Part shown: positions 31,901-43,182 of the stretch, in pieces
Position numbering within the stretch: position 1 is the stretch's first letter
Layout of the letters: each line of letters begins with the position of its first letter
Source of the DNA: Roridomyces roridus
Lineage: Eukaryota; Basidiomycota; Agaricomycetes; Agaricales; Mycenaceae
NCBI GenBank assembly: GCA_029378245.1
Contig: JARKIF010000051.1
Coordinates: 62,001 to 126,000 of the forward strand
Direction of reading: 5' to 3'
DNA length: 64,000 bases
The notes under the pieces: model-generated
The model's input: only the letters and a program-made list of their open reading frames with translations
The model's database searches: none
Told to the model about the DNA's origin: nothing
Made by a program: the position numbers and the translations under genes

Positions 31901-34727
31901 GAGGCAAGGTCCAGCGGAGTCCAGCCATCATCCTTAGCAACATTGACTGATGCCCCATGTTCAACGAGCAGCTTTGCAATGTCAGGATGGCCATAGGGGG
32001 CGACAAGGTGCAGCGGAGTCCAGCCACCCTCCTGAGCAACATTGACTGATGCCCCATGTTCAACAAGCAGCTTTGCAATGTCGAGATGGCCATAGGGGGC
32101 GGCAAGGTGCAGCGGAGTCCAGCCACCCTCCTGAGCAACATTGACTGATGCCCCATGTTCAACAAGCAGCTTTGCAATGTCAAGATGGCCATACTGGGAG
32201 GCAAGGTGCAGCGGAGTCCAGCCACCCTCCTGAGCAACATTGACTGATGCCCCATGTTCAACAAGCAGCTTTGCAATGTCAAGCTGGCCATACTGGGAGG
32301 CAAGGTCCAGCGGAGTCCAGCCATCCTTTCCAGCAATCTTAATGGATGCCCCATGTTCAACAAGCAGCTTTGCAATGTCAAGGTGGCCATACTCGGAGGC
32401 AAGGTGCAGCGGACTGCAGCCATCCTTTCCAGCAATCTTGATGGATGCCCCATGTTCAATGAGCAGCTTTGCAATATCAAGGTGGCCACACTTGGAGGCA
32501 AGGTGCAGCGGAGTCCTGCCATCATCCTCAGCAACATTGACTGATGCCCCATGTTCAACAAGCAGCTTTGCAATGTCAACTTGAAGATGGCCATACCGGG
32601 AGGCAAGGTGCAGTGGAGTCCAGCCACCCTCCTGAGCAACATTGACTGATGCCCCATGTTCAATGAGCAGCTTTGCAATGCCGAGGTAGCCATATTCAGA
32701 GGCAAGGTGCAATGGAGTCTGGCCATCCCTGGCAATGACCTCAACCGGCACCTTTCTATCAACAAGCAAAGCCAACACGCCTCTTTGAAACCCCATTTCT
32801 GTGCACATACATATTGCAGGTACAGGGTGATGATTCCATCTCCCTGTCCACCTTGCCTGTAATTCACACAACATAGTGTATTGGGTACTTCCATCTTCAA
32901 GTAGATGCATTGTTGTTGGGAGTAGCTGCTCCTGATCTTTTGCATCACAGCACTGCAAGTGATTGAACCAGTGTCGAGAAGCATATGCTGCAAGTGGGTA
33001 CTTGACCCCCCTCTGCCAAGTCATATAATGGTCATTTTCTGAAAACACAAGCAAGTAACGGATGCAAGTTTGTGTGATGAACTTCCGTGAGATACTCTTG
33101 CTGAGATCAAGAATGGATGCATGCTCTTTATAAAACTCTTGAGAAAGAACATAGTCTCTTACAGAAGAGTGGGCAAAACTGATTAATTCTTGGCCATCCT
33201 CATCAGTGTTTATCACAATGAGGCCATCAAGCATGTTGAAAAGTCTTGAGTTGCCTGACCGTCTTTGAGGGTGATAGACTGATGTTTTGACATCGGAAAA
33301 GTCAAAATTTGCCAGGTCCAAGCGGAAAGCAAGAGCATCTGCAAGCTCCTCTGATGATAGCTCTCTTTCCGAAAACACAAGCCACCGTAGTATGGCCTGA
33401 ATGAAGACAGATGGTAGTCTTGGTTCTTCCTTTGCACGTGTTAGAAAACGGCTGTAGATACTGAACAGATCAGCTGGGAGAACTGCAAGGACCTCATCCC
33501 ATTCATCTTCCCAATGACAATGACCTAGCTCAATAATGAAGCAAGCTGCCATACGGAACCTGCTTGCATACTTAGTTTAGGCCAAGGATTTACATGAATC
33601 TGGCTTACATTCCATTGCTTTGTTTTACAATTTGTTCAGTGACTGCCTTGGTATGGTCGACATCATCGGACATTGCCAAAATCTTGCTGTAGACAAAGGA
33701 TCTTATGTCCTCATGTAAGATTGATGCATGCAACTGTATCAAGGGTATGCCCTTGAAGCCTTTCTGAAATTCCTGGCGATGTTGACTTGTGAACAGCAAA
33801 TGCAGCCCTTTTGTTGATGAACTGCAAAGCATGTCCACAAGAGCTGTCCAATCCTTGTTTTGGCATTCATCCAGTCCATCCAGAACAATGTATGCCTGTC
33901 CGAGTTCTCCAATCAAACTAGCAAGGAGTTCTTGGAGATCTTTAATCTGCGGCTGTATTTTTCCTTTTCCCAATGTTTCATGAAATGTCGAAAGAGTCCC
34001 ATGTGGAGTGGGTGACATCTCAGAGAGCTGCCAGATAATAGAGCGCAACATAATGGTCAGGCTCTGTCTGTCATTTCTGAAGTCGAAGAAGAAATAAGAG
34101 ACTTTTTTGCCACCCTTGACAAGATTATCAGTCACTGTTGAGCTGTTTGATGTCAGTAGAGATAGTGCCTGGCATTGGTGAAGTACCTGAGTACACTTTT
34201 CCCAGTTCCAGCTGAAATAGATTAGATATAGTGAGCATTGAAAATAAAGCCAACCTACAAATTCCCTGGATCCACAAGCTGCCGGGTGTATTGGTCCAAC
34301 TGATGAGCTGATAATTCTGAAGCAGCCAAGTCCCAGTATCCTTATAGCGGAGCTCTTGTAGCTGATGCTGTCTGTCCTGTGTATTGGGAGGATTTCCCAA
34401 CCACTTGTACAAGGCATCATGATGATCAGCTGATCTATACAAAGATGAGACCAAGATCTATGTTGAGAGAAAATGTGAATGACCCTTGGAGACTACTATC
34501 ACAATGATTAATCAACTTTGCGGGAATGTCGTCAAAAAACCTTACACATTGACAATGGGGTTTCCTCCAGCACCACCAGTACCCCCTCTTTCATTCCCTG
34601 CTCCACCATCACCCCCTGGGCCACCTATAGACACAGGTCATGATTCATCAGGATCCCACTCTCTTGGATTTGACACACCATAGACATTCACATTCCCGCC
34701 TCTGAGTTGGTGAGTGTCAGACACCAT
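28918..34727 (-). CDS. NACHT-ankyrin NOD-like receptor (STAND protein) with 38 ankyrin repeats
   Basis: Six exons (34679-34727, 34548-34624, 34259-34457, 34187-34211, 33609-34142, 28918-33559) give 1,841 residues with every phase consistent. The N-terminus is Gly-rich (GGPGGDGGAGNERGGTGGAG). The NACHT P-loop GISGTGKSVL is assembled from two exons (about residues 107-116); Walker B is AYIVLDGLDE (about residue 205). A winged-helix-like region follows (LSSEELADALAF, ISFAHSSVRDYV). From about residue 565 to the end are 38 ankyrin units of 33 residues, the core TPLHLAS-YGHLDIAKLL-EHGA almost invariant. Fungal NLRs of this design sense non-self or xenobiotic signals and can trigger cell death; the effector domain here is not identified. 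Confidence 0.9.
28940..32730 (-). repeat. 99-bp ankyrin coding repeat array, 38 units
   Basis: Thirty-eight consecutive 99-bp units at near-constant period (two carry small insertions, at about 32580 and 31450). Identity between many units is very high at DNA level. Two-unit blocks at about 30690-30850 and 30990-31150 are nearly the same, as are blocks at about 29820-29960 and 30020-30150, showing recent unequal exchange. Variation concentrates at the unit ends: the first three residues (DGW, DGC, DGR, NGQ, DAW, LDW) and last five (NVAKD, NVAQE, NVAGK, DTTAE, DATEK). Confidence 0.9.
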
Positions 34728-35659
34728 AACCCTGATCTGCAGTTTAGTGTCCAGGTGTAAAGGTAAACAGTGCAGCTGCTCACTGCAAGCAAAGAACTCA
34801 GAAGGAGAAAGATGGTGGTAAGAGTTAAGAAGCCACGAGGATGCCAGCTCAGTACAAACTTTCCCATGATTGATAATGATCAGCTTAGCTGTTCATCAAG
34901 TACACATATTGTTGGTTGCCCTGACATTTATGACTATGGATTACAACTGAATTAAAAGCTGTCCAAGATGGAGCTGCCAACTGCTGCCGACATGACACAT
35001 AAACAAGAGAAGATAAATTAAAATAGGAGCATGTGAGCAATGTCACGTAATCATCCACCCCACACGGATCCGGCGAGCGTTGTGGTGGATATAATTTGAT
35101 ATTTTGACCGGGCCACATAAGTAGCATACAGGATGAACCCGGAGAGGAAGAGTGTGACACCGGCGATGTGGCCACAGTGTTGTGGAACTTGCCCATTAAA
35201 ATGAAGGAACAAGGGTGGCCATGGTGATCCCGAAAACATTCAAGTAGAGTTCATTGCACGTAGACCACGGCAAGCGGGAGGGAGAGCATCGTTGGCTTCC
35301 ACTGAAAGATACAACACATATCGTCACGCAGCCATCCCACTAATAGGAAGAGCTCCAGCACATGCCTTCTGGCGCATTGGCGCGTCGAGCTCCTCGATGC
35401 AGGCCGCGAGACCGATGCATCCGGCATAACATAGGTGTAACCCCCGAATATCAAGCAGACATTGTATTCGACTTGCTCAGATTACACAAGCAACATCATG
35501 CAAGTCGCCCCCGTAGAGCTGTGGTTGAAGGAGATGAGGAAGACGTCGTGGAGGACCATGCAGTTGCTTTGAATGTAAGGGAAACGGCCTGTTCCCTCGC
35601 GCCACCACATGCATGTCAATGGATATAGGGAGAAATCTGCAGACACTATCAGCACCCGT

Positions 35660-35790
35660 AGCAGTGGTCCCAATGCAAAGTAAGTCGATAACACTCCAGC
35701 GTGCCAATGCAAAGTTCACTGAGACTTGTCGGCCCACTGAAATTTAGTAGGGCCAGCTCCCCGGCAGGTGTTGGGTGACGCCGGCATCCC
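35660..35790 (-). repeat. left arm of a diverged inverted repeat
   Basis: The minus strand here matches the plus strand at about 38185-38325, with roughly 80% identity by eye over 110-130 bp, including an exact TTTGCATTGGCACGCTGGAG block. The arms face each other across about 2.4 kb. Confidence 0.6.
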
Positions 35791-38184
35791 TCGGTTAGTG
35801 TTGAGTTTGATGGCAAGCACATATCTGTTGGAAATGGAGAAAATAGCTGATGGCAGATGTGATAACCATAAACATTGATTCATGCCATCAGAACAACCCA
35901 AGGAATCATTGATACCTTTATCAATCGGTGAACACCCCCGGCATGGATCAAAAAACGATACAGGATCAAAAAATCAAAGTTGTAGAGCAAATTTCTAGCT
36001 ACAGATTCACCCTATATAGTACTAGCTCAAAAAGCTTGGCTGGTTCAGGAAATGCAAAATACTTTCCAAGCCCCGGCTTCAAGAATGTGAAACCCCTTTT
36101 ACTATATGGTTCAAAATATGTGGGCCACTTCTTAGGGTGTTTTGATGAAGATTTTTGGGGCACACGGCACAGGACAGGGTTAAGAGAGGTACAACATGTG
36201 GGGCCCGTGCATTGAATAGCCCTGTATGCGGCAGTTATCATGGTTGTCTAGTGTATTGGTATCTGTGTTTCTTATCAACCTAAGGCTTAGTCATTCATTT
36301 TGCAACGGTCTGGAGTTCAAATCCCGGCACGCACATCCCTTTTTTGTAGCCTCCATATGCTGTGATGCCTCCATTCAGATCCTTTGAGTCTCTGTATACT
36401 TACTCTAGCACTCCTTCAGATGGGCCACATGTCTTTACACCAGCCATTTATGCTCTCTAAGAGGGGCAACTACTCAATGATTCAAAACATTGATTCCTTG
36501 GTAGTGACTGCTATTCTTGACCAGATGTGTGATCTGTGTGTTCAAAGTCTGATCCTAACCTACAGTAGCCCATATTTGAACATGGTTCGACTAAGGACCA
36601 TGATCTCAGAGAGATTATGGCTGAACTCTGGGAGCAGTAGCTGGACCCCAGTTCTCAATACAGGTAGCTACTACACTGGTTCCAACACCACAGTGGACAT
36701 GACCCTTGCCATTAGAATCTAATGGATGCAAGAAACTACCCAAAATATGGGCAAAGACCTGAGATCTGAGTGCAATCATTTTCAGCTGATCCCTCTTATT
36801 CTGCACCTAGAGAGCCATGTATCTGCATTGAGAGGTTCAAAACTTTATGGAACATCTTATGATTACTCCCTCTACTCATATATGTAAAGGTTCTTGCAAT
36901 ATTCCTCTGGTTGAGTTGAGGTCTGTCCGCATTGAAGGGCAAGAATTTGGTCAAATGGCCAGTAGAGGTCTTGAACAGAACTCCATGGATTCTGTACCAA
37001 TCCTCAAGATCAATGACATTTTATGGACCCCTTGAGTTCCCTCTCCATACTGGTCACTTCCAATGGGCCAGATTCAACACCATTGGTTCCCTATTAGCAG
37101 AATGATTGGAAAATCTCTGTGCATATATCTTGCCCTTCTGAGAAGATATTCAACTAGTCTTTGCTTCTACAGGCTTCATGAAGGTAATAGAATCTGTATT
37201 TTATAGTTTGCCCAAGGAAGAAAATTGAAGAGCCTGAGCATTACAAGGAACACCTTCTCTAGTGGCATATGTCCCTTTCCCCTAGCCCATTGAGCAGCTT
37301 TATACAATGGGACTTCAGACTCCATTCAGAATATATACTCATTCCTTGGGGCACCAAAGATCGGGTTATCCAGTGCCACTATCAATACCTACACCTAGAT
37401 CTACCTTTTATCTCGTTCACTTAGATTACTCAGCTCCCAAGGGTCGCATCCAGGCCGATATCTCAGATCTAGTATCCTATGTGGTACCAGAGCATGTTTT
37501 GACCACAGATCACACAATTGCAAGACAGAATGGAAATGATATCAAGGATGCAAAAATAAACACACCATTTGCACTTTTACAGCAGGTTCCTACACCGGAT
37601 ATGAGGATAGGTATTGTCAGACCATGTGAAAGGCTTATAGCAACAATAGTTGTCTGCAAGACCAGGCAAGGTTTCAAGAGGCAAGCACAATGGGAGTGCA
37701 AAAGCAGAAAATTGCCTATCTGGGCCAAAGGCGTAGTGGCCCAATTAGGAAGACCATCAGAAATGCCAAAGATTCTGAGATCCTGAGCTGATGGCGGCAC
37801 CCCAAGGTCAGAAAAGACCACAATTGAGTGTGTAGGGAGTTGTGAGACCCAGTGGGCATCACAAGTATACCACTTAGATATAAAAGACTCGTGTTTGAAA
37901 AAGTATTTTGCCTTTTGCGGGCCAACCAGTCAGTTTACACTATTGACAACTCCTGTAGCCCTTGAGCGGCTCTACAACTTTGATTTTTTTTTTTTTTGAT
38001 GGCCGGATCATTCTTGATGCATGCCGCCGTTCTAAATCACTCAGGGATTAATATCACGTTTTGGCACGGCCATCAATCATTTCTACCAATCCCGATAAGG
38101 CCAAAGTCTGCCAAACAGTAAATTATTCAGTTTCAACAGTATATAGGTTTACCATCGAATTCTGATGTGCTGCCGCGGTGTGCC

Positions 38185-38325
38185 GATCAAACTGAAGGGC
38201 TGCCGGGGAGCTGCCCCTACCAAATATTAGTGGTCCGACAAGTCTCAACGAACTTTGCATTGGCACGCTGGAGTGTTCACGGCTTGTTTTGCATTAACAC
38301 TACAGCATGGGCTGCTATCAGCCAA
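38185..38325 (+). repeat. right arm of a diverged inverted repeat
   Basis: Counterpart of the repeat at about 35660-35790 in opposite orientation. No clear target duplication or element end could be defined. Confidence 0.6.
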
Positions 38326-40132
38326 GATCGAGGGAAGACGGGAGAAAACACACACAAGACTCGTCAACGATGAAACGTCTGTAACTGCGCACCAGTGAAG
38401 TGTGAATGTGGAGCAGCAATGGCTGAGTCTGCGGAGTGCTACCCAAAAGGCAACAAACCCACAAAACCCCAACACCATAACACCAACTACCAAAACATCC
38501 AACACCCCAACCAGGGCCAGTCAACTTCAACTACGGTTGAGTTCGGGGTCACCCTAAAGTATATAGGTAAGATTGAATGTCCCGCTCGACTTGAAGCAGC
38601 TCCTCGGAGCATACAGCTCACTTGATATCAACGGTTTTGGTCTTTGTTCAGCTTCTCGAACAAGTCCTCGGACCGACTATGTCTCTTTCAAGAGGCCTAC
38701 TGCAAGGCTTTTATACTCGAATACGACACAAGGGTTTGCAATGCAGCAATAAGTCTTTTTATATTGTAGATTGAAAACCAAGCACAAGCCTCGAACCAGT
38801 TCGAGGAGTCGATGACCCGAACCACCAAGTCCCAATTGACTCTGTTCCTGTTTATCATCGACCAAATCAAAACCAATACAACCCCAATACAACATGGAGA
38901 GGAACTGCAGAGCAGAGGGCAACCCACTACCCCTTAAGTATGCTTCTGCAGCTGACCCAGGTTGGACCAGAGCCCGGGTACCTTTAAATGCAAGTGTAAG
39001 AATGAGTACTGTCCTTAGAGGCACACTCAATACAACTCAAGAAGTCTATAGCTGACTTTAGATCCCTCAGTTATACCCAAACAAATGCTTTTCTATTGCT
39101 ACTACCAAGAAGAATGTAATCAACAAATCTCCGAGGAAGACACAAGACCACACCAATGCCCATGAGTCCCTAGAAGGGGGGCATGATGTGATAATGTACC
39201 CTCAGGTTCCGTGGGTTTATATACTTTTCTACATGCTTGGCGTGTCTAAACTACTATTACTAAAGATTGTCCTTTCCCTCGGGTGTGCATCACCCTGATT
39301 ATGTCCTCGAGGCTATTTCTAGCTGACAACGTGCGTGGCACGGCCTTGACAGCTCTTCTGATTGGTCCAACTCCACCTTGGCGCAGATCCTGACATGCTC
39401 TGCTGAGTGGGCAATGACTACGATGAAACCCTGGGCCCTGGGTCCAGACCGTGATGTCCGATCATCGCTTTGATTGCCTCCCGCAGCTCCGCTCAGTTCC
39501 GTGATCACATGATCAAACACTAGTACCAGTGCACGAGTTCGACTCGCCCACTTGTCATTTCCTTTCTGGATGTCCAGTCCGCGAGGTACCCCTCGGAGTC
39601 ACTCTCCTCTCTTATCCTAAGTACAAAGGCAGCACCACTCCGTGGCTCGAGTCCACATTGCTCAACAACTGCTTGACACATTATCCAGCTGTAACAGCCA
39701 CTTCATACATCATCTCGGACACTTCCGCCGAGGCCATCCCTTCCGAGGAAAGCACTCCCGCTCAATTAATATACATTAATCTCTGTGCAACTGCACGCCG
39801 ACTTTGAATACCTCATTGTACTCTCGACTAAACTCTGACATATTGTCTGGGCTTGTTATATCTCCTTGATATCTGTATCTCCACATATCTGAGTCCCCGC
39901 GGGAAGCCTATTCGAGTCACTACAACCGACTCCTGATCGAACAGCCAAGCGTAGTGTACTGGAAACTCTCTCAATGCATCGTGAACACATTTGAATAGCA
40001 GCTCGGAGCTCGGCTCTATTCCTATCATTCTACCACCGGATCGAGGGGTGCTGGTATGCGTACCAAATCTTGATTTTACGCTGTTTACACGCCTGCGCGG
40101 ATACCAGTCATATCAACGATGCTCCTAGTCCG

Positions 40133-40737
40133 TGTTAGGTGCCGGATCCGAGGCTGACTGGAATCCCGGATAAGGACGACCGGACTGAGAAAGACCGGAA
40201 CTCCGGGATGAAGGACTCCAGAGAGCGACGAAAAGTCGGAGGAGGGAGATGGAGTCCAACCGGTGACACCACAAAGACCCAGGGTGACTGGGTTCCCTAC
40301 GCTACTTCCAAGGGAAGCAATCCAGACGAGACGAGAAAGGACGAGAGGAGGGCGAGAAAGAGAGCAAGCGGAAGGGCTCGGAGCAGCCCAGGTCGAATAG
40401 ACCAGGAACGTTAATATTCCAACTGAGTTACATGGTGCTTGTACAGAGGTTTATATACTAAATGCCCACTGATGTATACCCAGATGAATATGAAGAAAGT
40501 GACAAGGTAAAAAACCCCGGAGTGGAGGTGGATACCCCAGAGAAACCGGAGGGGGTAAGGAGTGAATATCTACACCGGAGTAAGGTCGAGTGGTTCAAGG
40601 ATGGAATGAAGTTGAGGAAGGGCAAAAGTCCGAACGAGGACCGGAGTCCGGTCAAGATTGATCCGGATTGTTGGAGCCGGAACCGGAGTTGGGTCAAAAT
40701 TGGTCCGGAGTTGGTGAGAATGGAACGGGACGTAACA
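40133..40737 (-). mobile_element. solo LTR related to element C
   Basis: A 605-bp sequence with TGTTA...TAACA ends, flanked by a perfect 5-bp duplication GTCCG (40128-40132 and 40738-40742). The plus-strand right end (GGAACGGGACGTAACA) nearly matches that of the element C LTRs, and the interior shares the CCGGAGT-rich style and a TATATA box. Orientation is set by comparison with element C. No internal sequence remains, so it arose by LTR-LTR recombination. Confidence 0.85.
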
Positions 40738-40834
40738 GTCCGCTGGAAGCCAAATACTTGCCGGCGGTGTCGGCGGCGGGGGAGCGGAGAGATAGTAGTG
40801 ACCATACTGCTCGCTTTTGGGGCTACAGGAGAGT

Positions 40835-41310
40835 TGTCACGCGCTGACCTATTTGCGCACGTGACAACGCCAAACAAACCCGATATACATTGGCGCCGCA
40901 CAGCGTTAAAGTCATGGGAACCCTGTCTCGATCGGATTGAAGAAGAAGCCGAGGAAGACATTATTTAAAGACGTGGGATAAGTTTCATATTTATGCACGA
41001 CAGCGTGGATGAGGGATGAAGTTTTCGATCAGTGAACTGTCAGATCATGACAGGCTTCTATGAAGAACACGGTGTAGACATGACAATAGGAAACGACAAA
41101 GATGCAGAACAATAGTGCATGTCGGAAGCCAGGACAATTAGTGTAGCATCGTAGATCTATTCCTCATAGTATAAAAGCAGTAGCTAGTCGTCGTATTCTG
41201 TACCCTCTCCTAGACTTTTATTCAGTTCATTTTACGAGCTTTAGTAGCGCACTACCCAATCCACAGCATCTTACCGCTGTTGGACGCGTGAAACAAGTCT
41301 TGTCGTGACA
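40835..41310 (+). repeat. element A 5' LTR
   Basis: 476 bp, TGTCACG...GTGACA ends. A TATAAAAG box at 41170-41177 is followed 43 bp on (41170 to 41213) by GACTTTTATT, which is complementary to the bases just after the LTR. Confidence 0.95.
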
Positions 41311-41311
41311 T

Positions 41312-41321
41312 AATAAAAGTC
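41312..41321 (+). promoter_or_regulatory. candidate self-priming primer binding site, element A
   Basis: AATAAAAGTC, one base inside the 5' LTR, is the exact complement of GACTTTTATT at 41213-41222 in the LTR, downstream of its TATA box. In Tf1-type elements the 5' end of the transcript folds onto such a site and primes reverse transcription. No tRNA-type TGG primer site is present here. Confidence 0.65.
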
Positions 41322-41811
41322 TACCCTCATACCGCTCATACCTCCCCCCGACATATCCTTTCCATACGCCTCGGCGTCCCTCCCCCACTACTTGGATTCT
41401 CGTAATTGAAGATCCACTCATACCTCAAGCGTCACGTCGTTGAATCGCGACGTTAAACAAGCGCCAATCTTTGGTCGAACTATTTTGATAGACAGTCGCT
41501 GTGCTACGGGAAACGTTGAGTCCGTCCCCGCACAATAGCAGACGTTGGCGTTCGGGTGGCAATCTTCGGAGAGTACCCTCGCGCAGATACCGGGAGAGTC
41601 GTAGAAGGCCCGGGTCTGTTCTATCGGCAAGCGTTCCGACCGAGAAACCCACCACCGGCTTCGTGCCGCTCCTACCCAAGCCGCGACGGCGTTTCGCGCA
41701 CCATCATCCTCCTCTTCCGGCACCTCTAGCCGTGAAGCCCGTTCCGTAGCGGACCAACTCTTGGCCGCTTCCGCCACCACCCACCACACCTTCCATACCG
41801 CCGCCCCTGCC

Positions 41812-42927
41812 ATGTCCCATCACGGCAGCCCCATCCCCTATGACCAGCCTCAGGCTGGTTACTCGTACCCTCCCCAACAAATCTACCCCTCCCGCCCTCC
41901 TACCCGTTCTCCCCCTCGCCCCCTTCCCACACGACCCGACTCACAACCCCCCGCCCAGCCTGGCCTGACTGAGTTACTTCAGGCCCTCCCCCCACGCCCG
42001 GCACCAGCAAGGATGACGCTGGCCCGGCTTCCCCCGCCGTTTGACGGCAATGACAAATCCAAGTGGGAAACCTGGATCGATAGTGTCATGACTTACCTCA
42101 TGGCCTACGAACACGACTTTGGTACGGATCACCGACGTATCTTTTTCGTGCTCTCGTTGCTGGGCGACGAGAAGAGTACTGCGTGCCCGGCCTCGAACTG
42201 GTCACGCAACTGGAAGGCGAAGCATTTTCGCCTTGATCAACCCCGTCCCTCCTTCGCGGAGTTCTTGACGGAGTTGGAGTCGACGTTCGCGGATCAGAAC
42301 GTCAAGGAGACGGCGCTATTGCGCCTGATGAACACTCGGCAGGGAACGTCCACCCTGGCCGACTTCCTCCAGTCGTTCGAGTTGAACGCAGAGCAGGCGG
42401 GCTACACGCCCGGAAACGTGCTGCATGACACATTCCTGTGTCAAGCATTGGAAATCCTGGTCTCGGACCAGGTACGCAAACAGCTGTATGCTGGAGGCGT
42501 CGAGATCCCGGGAACCTACCCCGGATTGAAAAGCCGGTTGATGACCATCAACGGCATCATTGAGCGCGGGAAGCTCATCAACTCTCGCTGGGGAGCGGGA
42601 GGTGGAATGTTTTGGACGTCGGCGCAGCAGCAGCCGCCGCCCAAATTCCCCAAGGCCACGACACTGGTGCCGCCGCCTCGACCCCAGGGGACGGCCCCCC
42701 ATTTGGCGACCCGGGTCACTCCCGGAAACCCAGCGCCGATGGATGTGGATCGAACGCGGCAGGCCGCATTCAAGTGTTATAATTGTGGCAAGGAGGGCCA
42801 CATGAAGCGGGAGTGCCCGGAGCCTCCCAAAAAGAAGTTTAATATCCGGTCGATCAAGACCGAGGACTACACGCAGGAGGACCTGCAGGCTCTCGCGAGC
42901 ATACTCCGCGAGAAGGGTTTTTGTTAG
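41812..42927 (+). CDS. element A Gag
   Basis: 371 codons from the first ATG (41812) to TAG 42925-42927. A Pro/Tyr-rich N-terminus leads to a capsid-like region (FDGNDKSKWETWIDSVMTYL; FLTELESTFADQNVKETALL) and a CCHC knuckle CYNCGKEGHMKREC near the end. The frame is open upstream to 41761 without an ATG. Directly before the stop is G-GGT-TTT (42915-42921), a -1 slippery heptamer in correct register. Confidence 0.85.
   Translation: MSHHGSPIPYDQPQAGYSYPPQQIYPSRPPTRSPPRPLPTRPDSQPPAQPGLTELLQALPPRPAPARMTLARLPPPFDGNDKSKWETWIDSVMTYLMAYEHDFGTDHRRIFFVLSLLGDEKSTACPASNWSRNWKAKHFRLDQPRPSFAEFLTELESTFADQNVKETALLRLMNTRQGTSTLADFLQSFELNAEQAGYTPGNVLHDTFLCQALEILVSDQVRKQLYAGGVEIPGTYPGLKSRLMTINGIIERGKLINSRWGAGGGMFWTSAQQQPPPKFPKATTLVPPPRPQGTAPHLATRVTPGNPAPMDVDRTRQAAFKCYNCGKEGHMKRECPEPPKKKFNIRSIKTEDYTQEDLQALASILREKGFC
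42915..42921 (+). promoter_or_regulatory. candidate -1 ribosomal frameshift site, element A
   Basis: G GGT TTT in the gag frame, two codons before the gag stop (one codon intervenes). A -1 slip leads into a frame continuing LLGRPVKAEP to 43157. The usual X-XXY-YYZ form is met. No check of a downstream stem-loop was possible. Confidence 0.45.
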
Positions 42928-43182
42928 GGCGCCCGGTCAAGGCCGAACCGGTGTGCCCTCCCGTATCTATTATCCATGGACAGTATACGCCGCTAGAGGC
43001 GGTAACGGACAGCACGAACAATGTGCAAAATAGCGTACCTGTAAATTATGTAGAAAAAACTAGCCTACAACGTAGTATACAAGAATTTCTTGTAGGCGAA
43101 GTAGAAAAGCCAAAAAAATACGTATCTTGCAGAATGAGAACCGGAAACGTAATTTAAAGAATCGTCGCATGGATGAAGAAAA

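Larger units (their letters stand above)
34728..40132. other. gene-poor region with decayed repeats
   Basis: About 5.4 kb without a gene I can support. It contains a diverged inverted repeat (about 35660-35790 and 38185-38325), a tRNA-like B box at about 36312, a poly-T run at 37985-38000, and a purine tract followed by an LTR-like start near 39172-39190. Short open frames are many but lack domains and splice structure. The composition and mosaic of unrelated pieces suggest old transposon debris. Confidence 0.5.

Noticed and set aside
35040..35740. Minus-strand pieces resembling a decayed membrane protein
   Set aside because: Hydrophobic fragments in several frames without splice logic; no family could be named.
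36283..36335. tRNA-like sequence with a B-box (GAGTTCAAATCCC) and a weak A-box
   Set aside because: The T stem has mismatches, no acceptor or anticodon stem could be drawn. At most a tRNA-derived SINE remnant.
37483..37500. TGGTACCAGAGCATG, similar to an initiator-Met primer binding site
   Set aside because: No LTR end adjoins it and no gag-pol follows; probably chance.
40462..40968. 168-codon open frame bridging the solo LTR and the element A LTR
   Set aside because: Joins two unrelated repeats across an insertion site; cannot be an ancestral gene.
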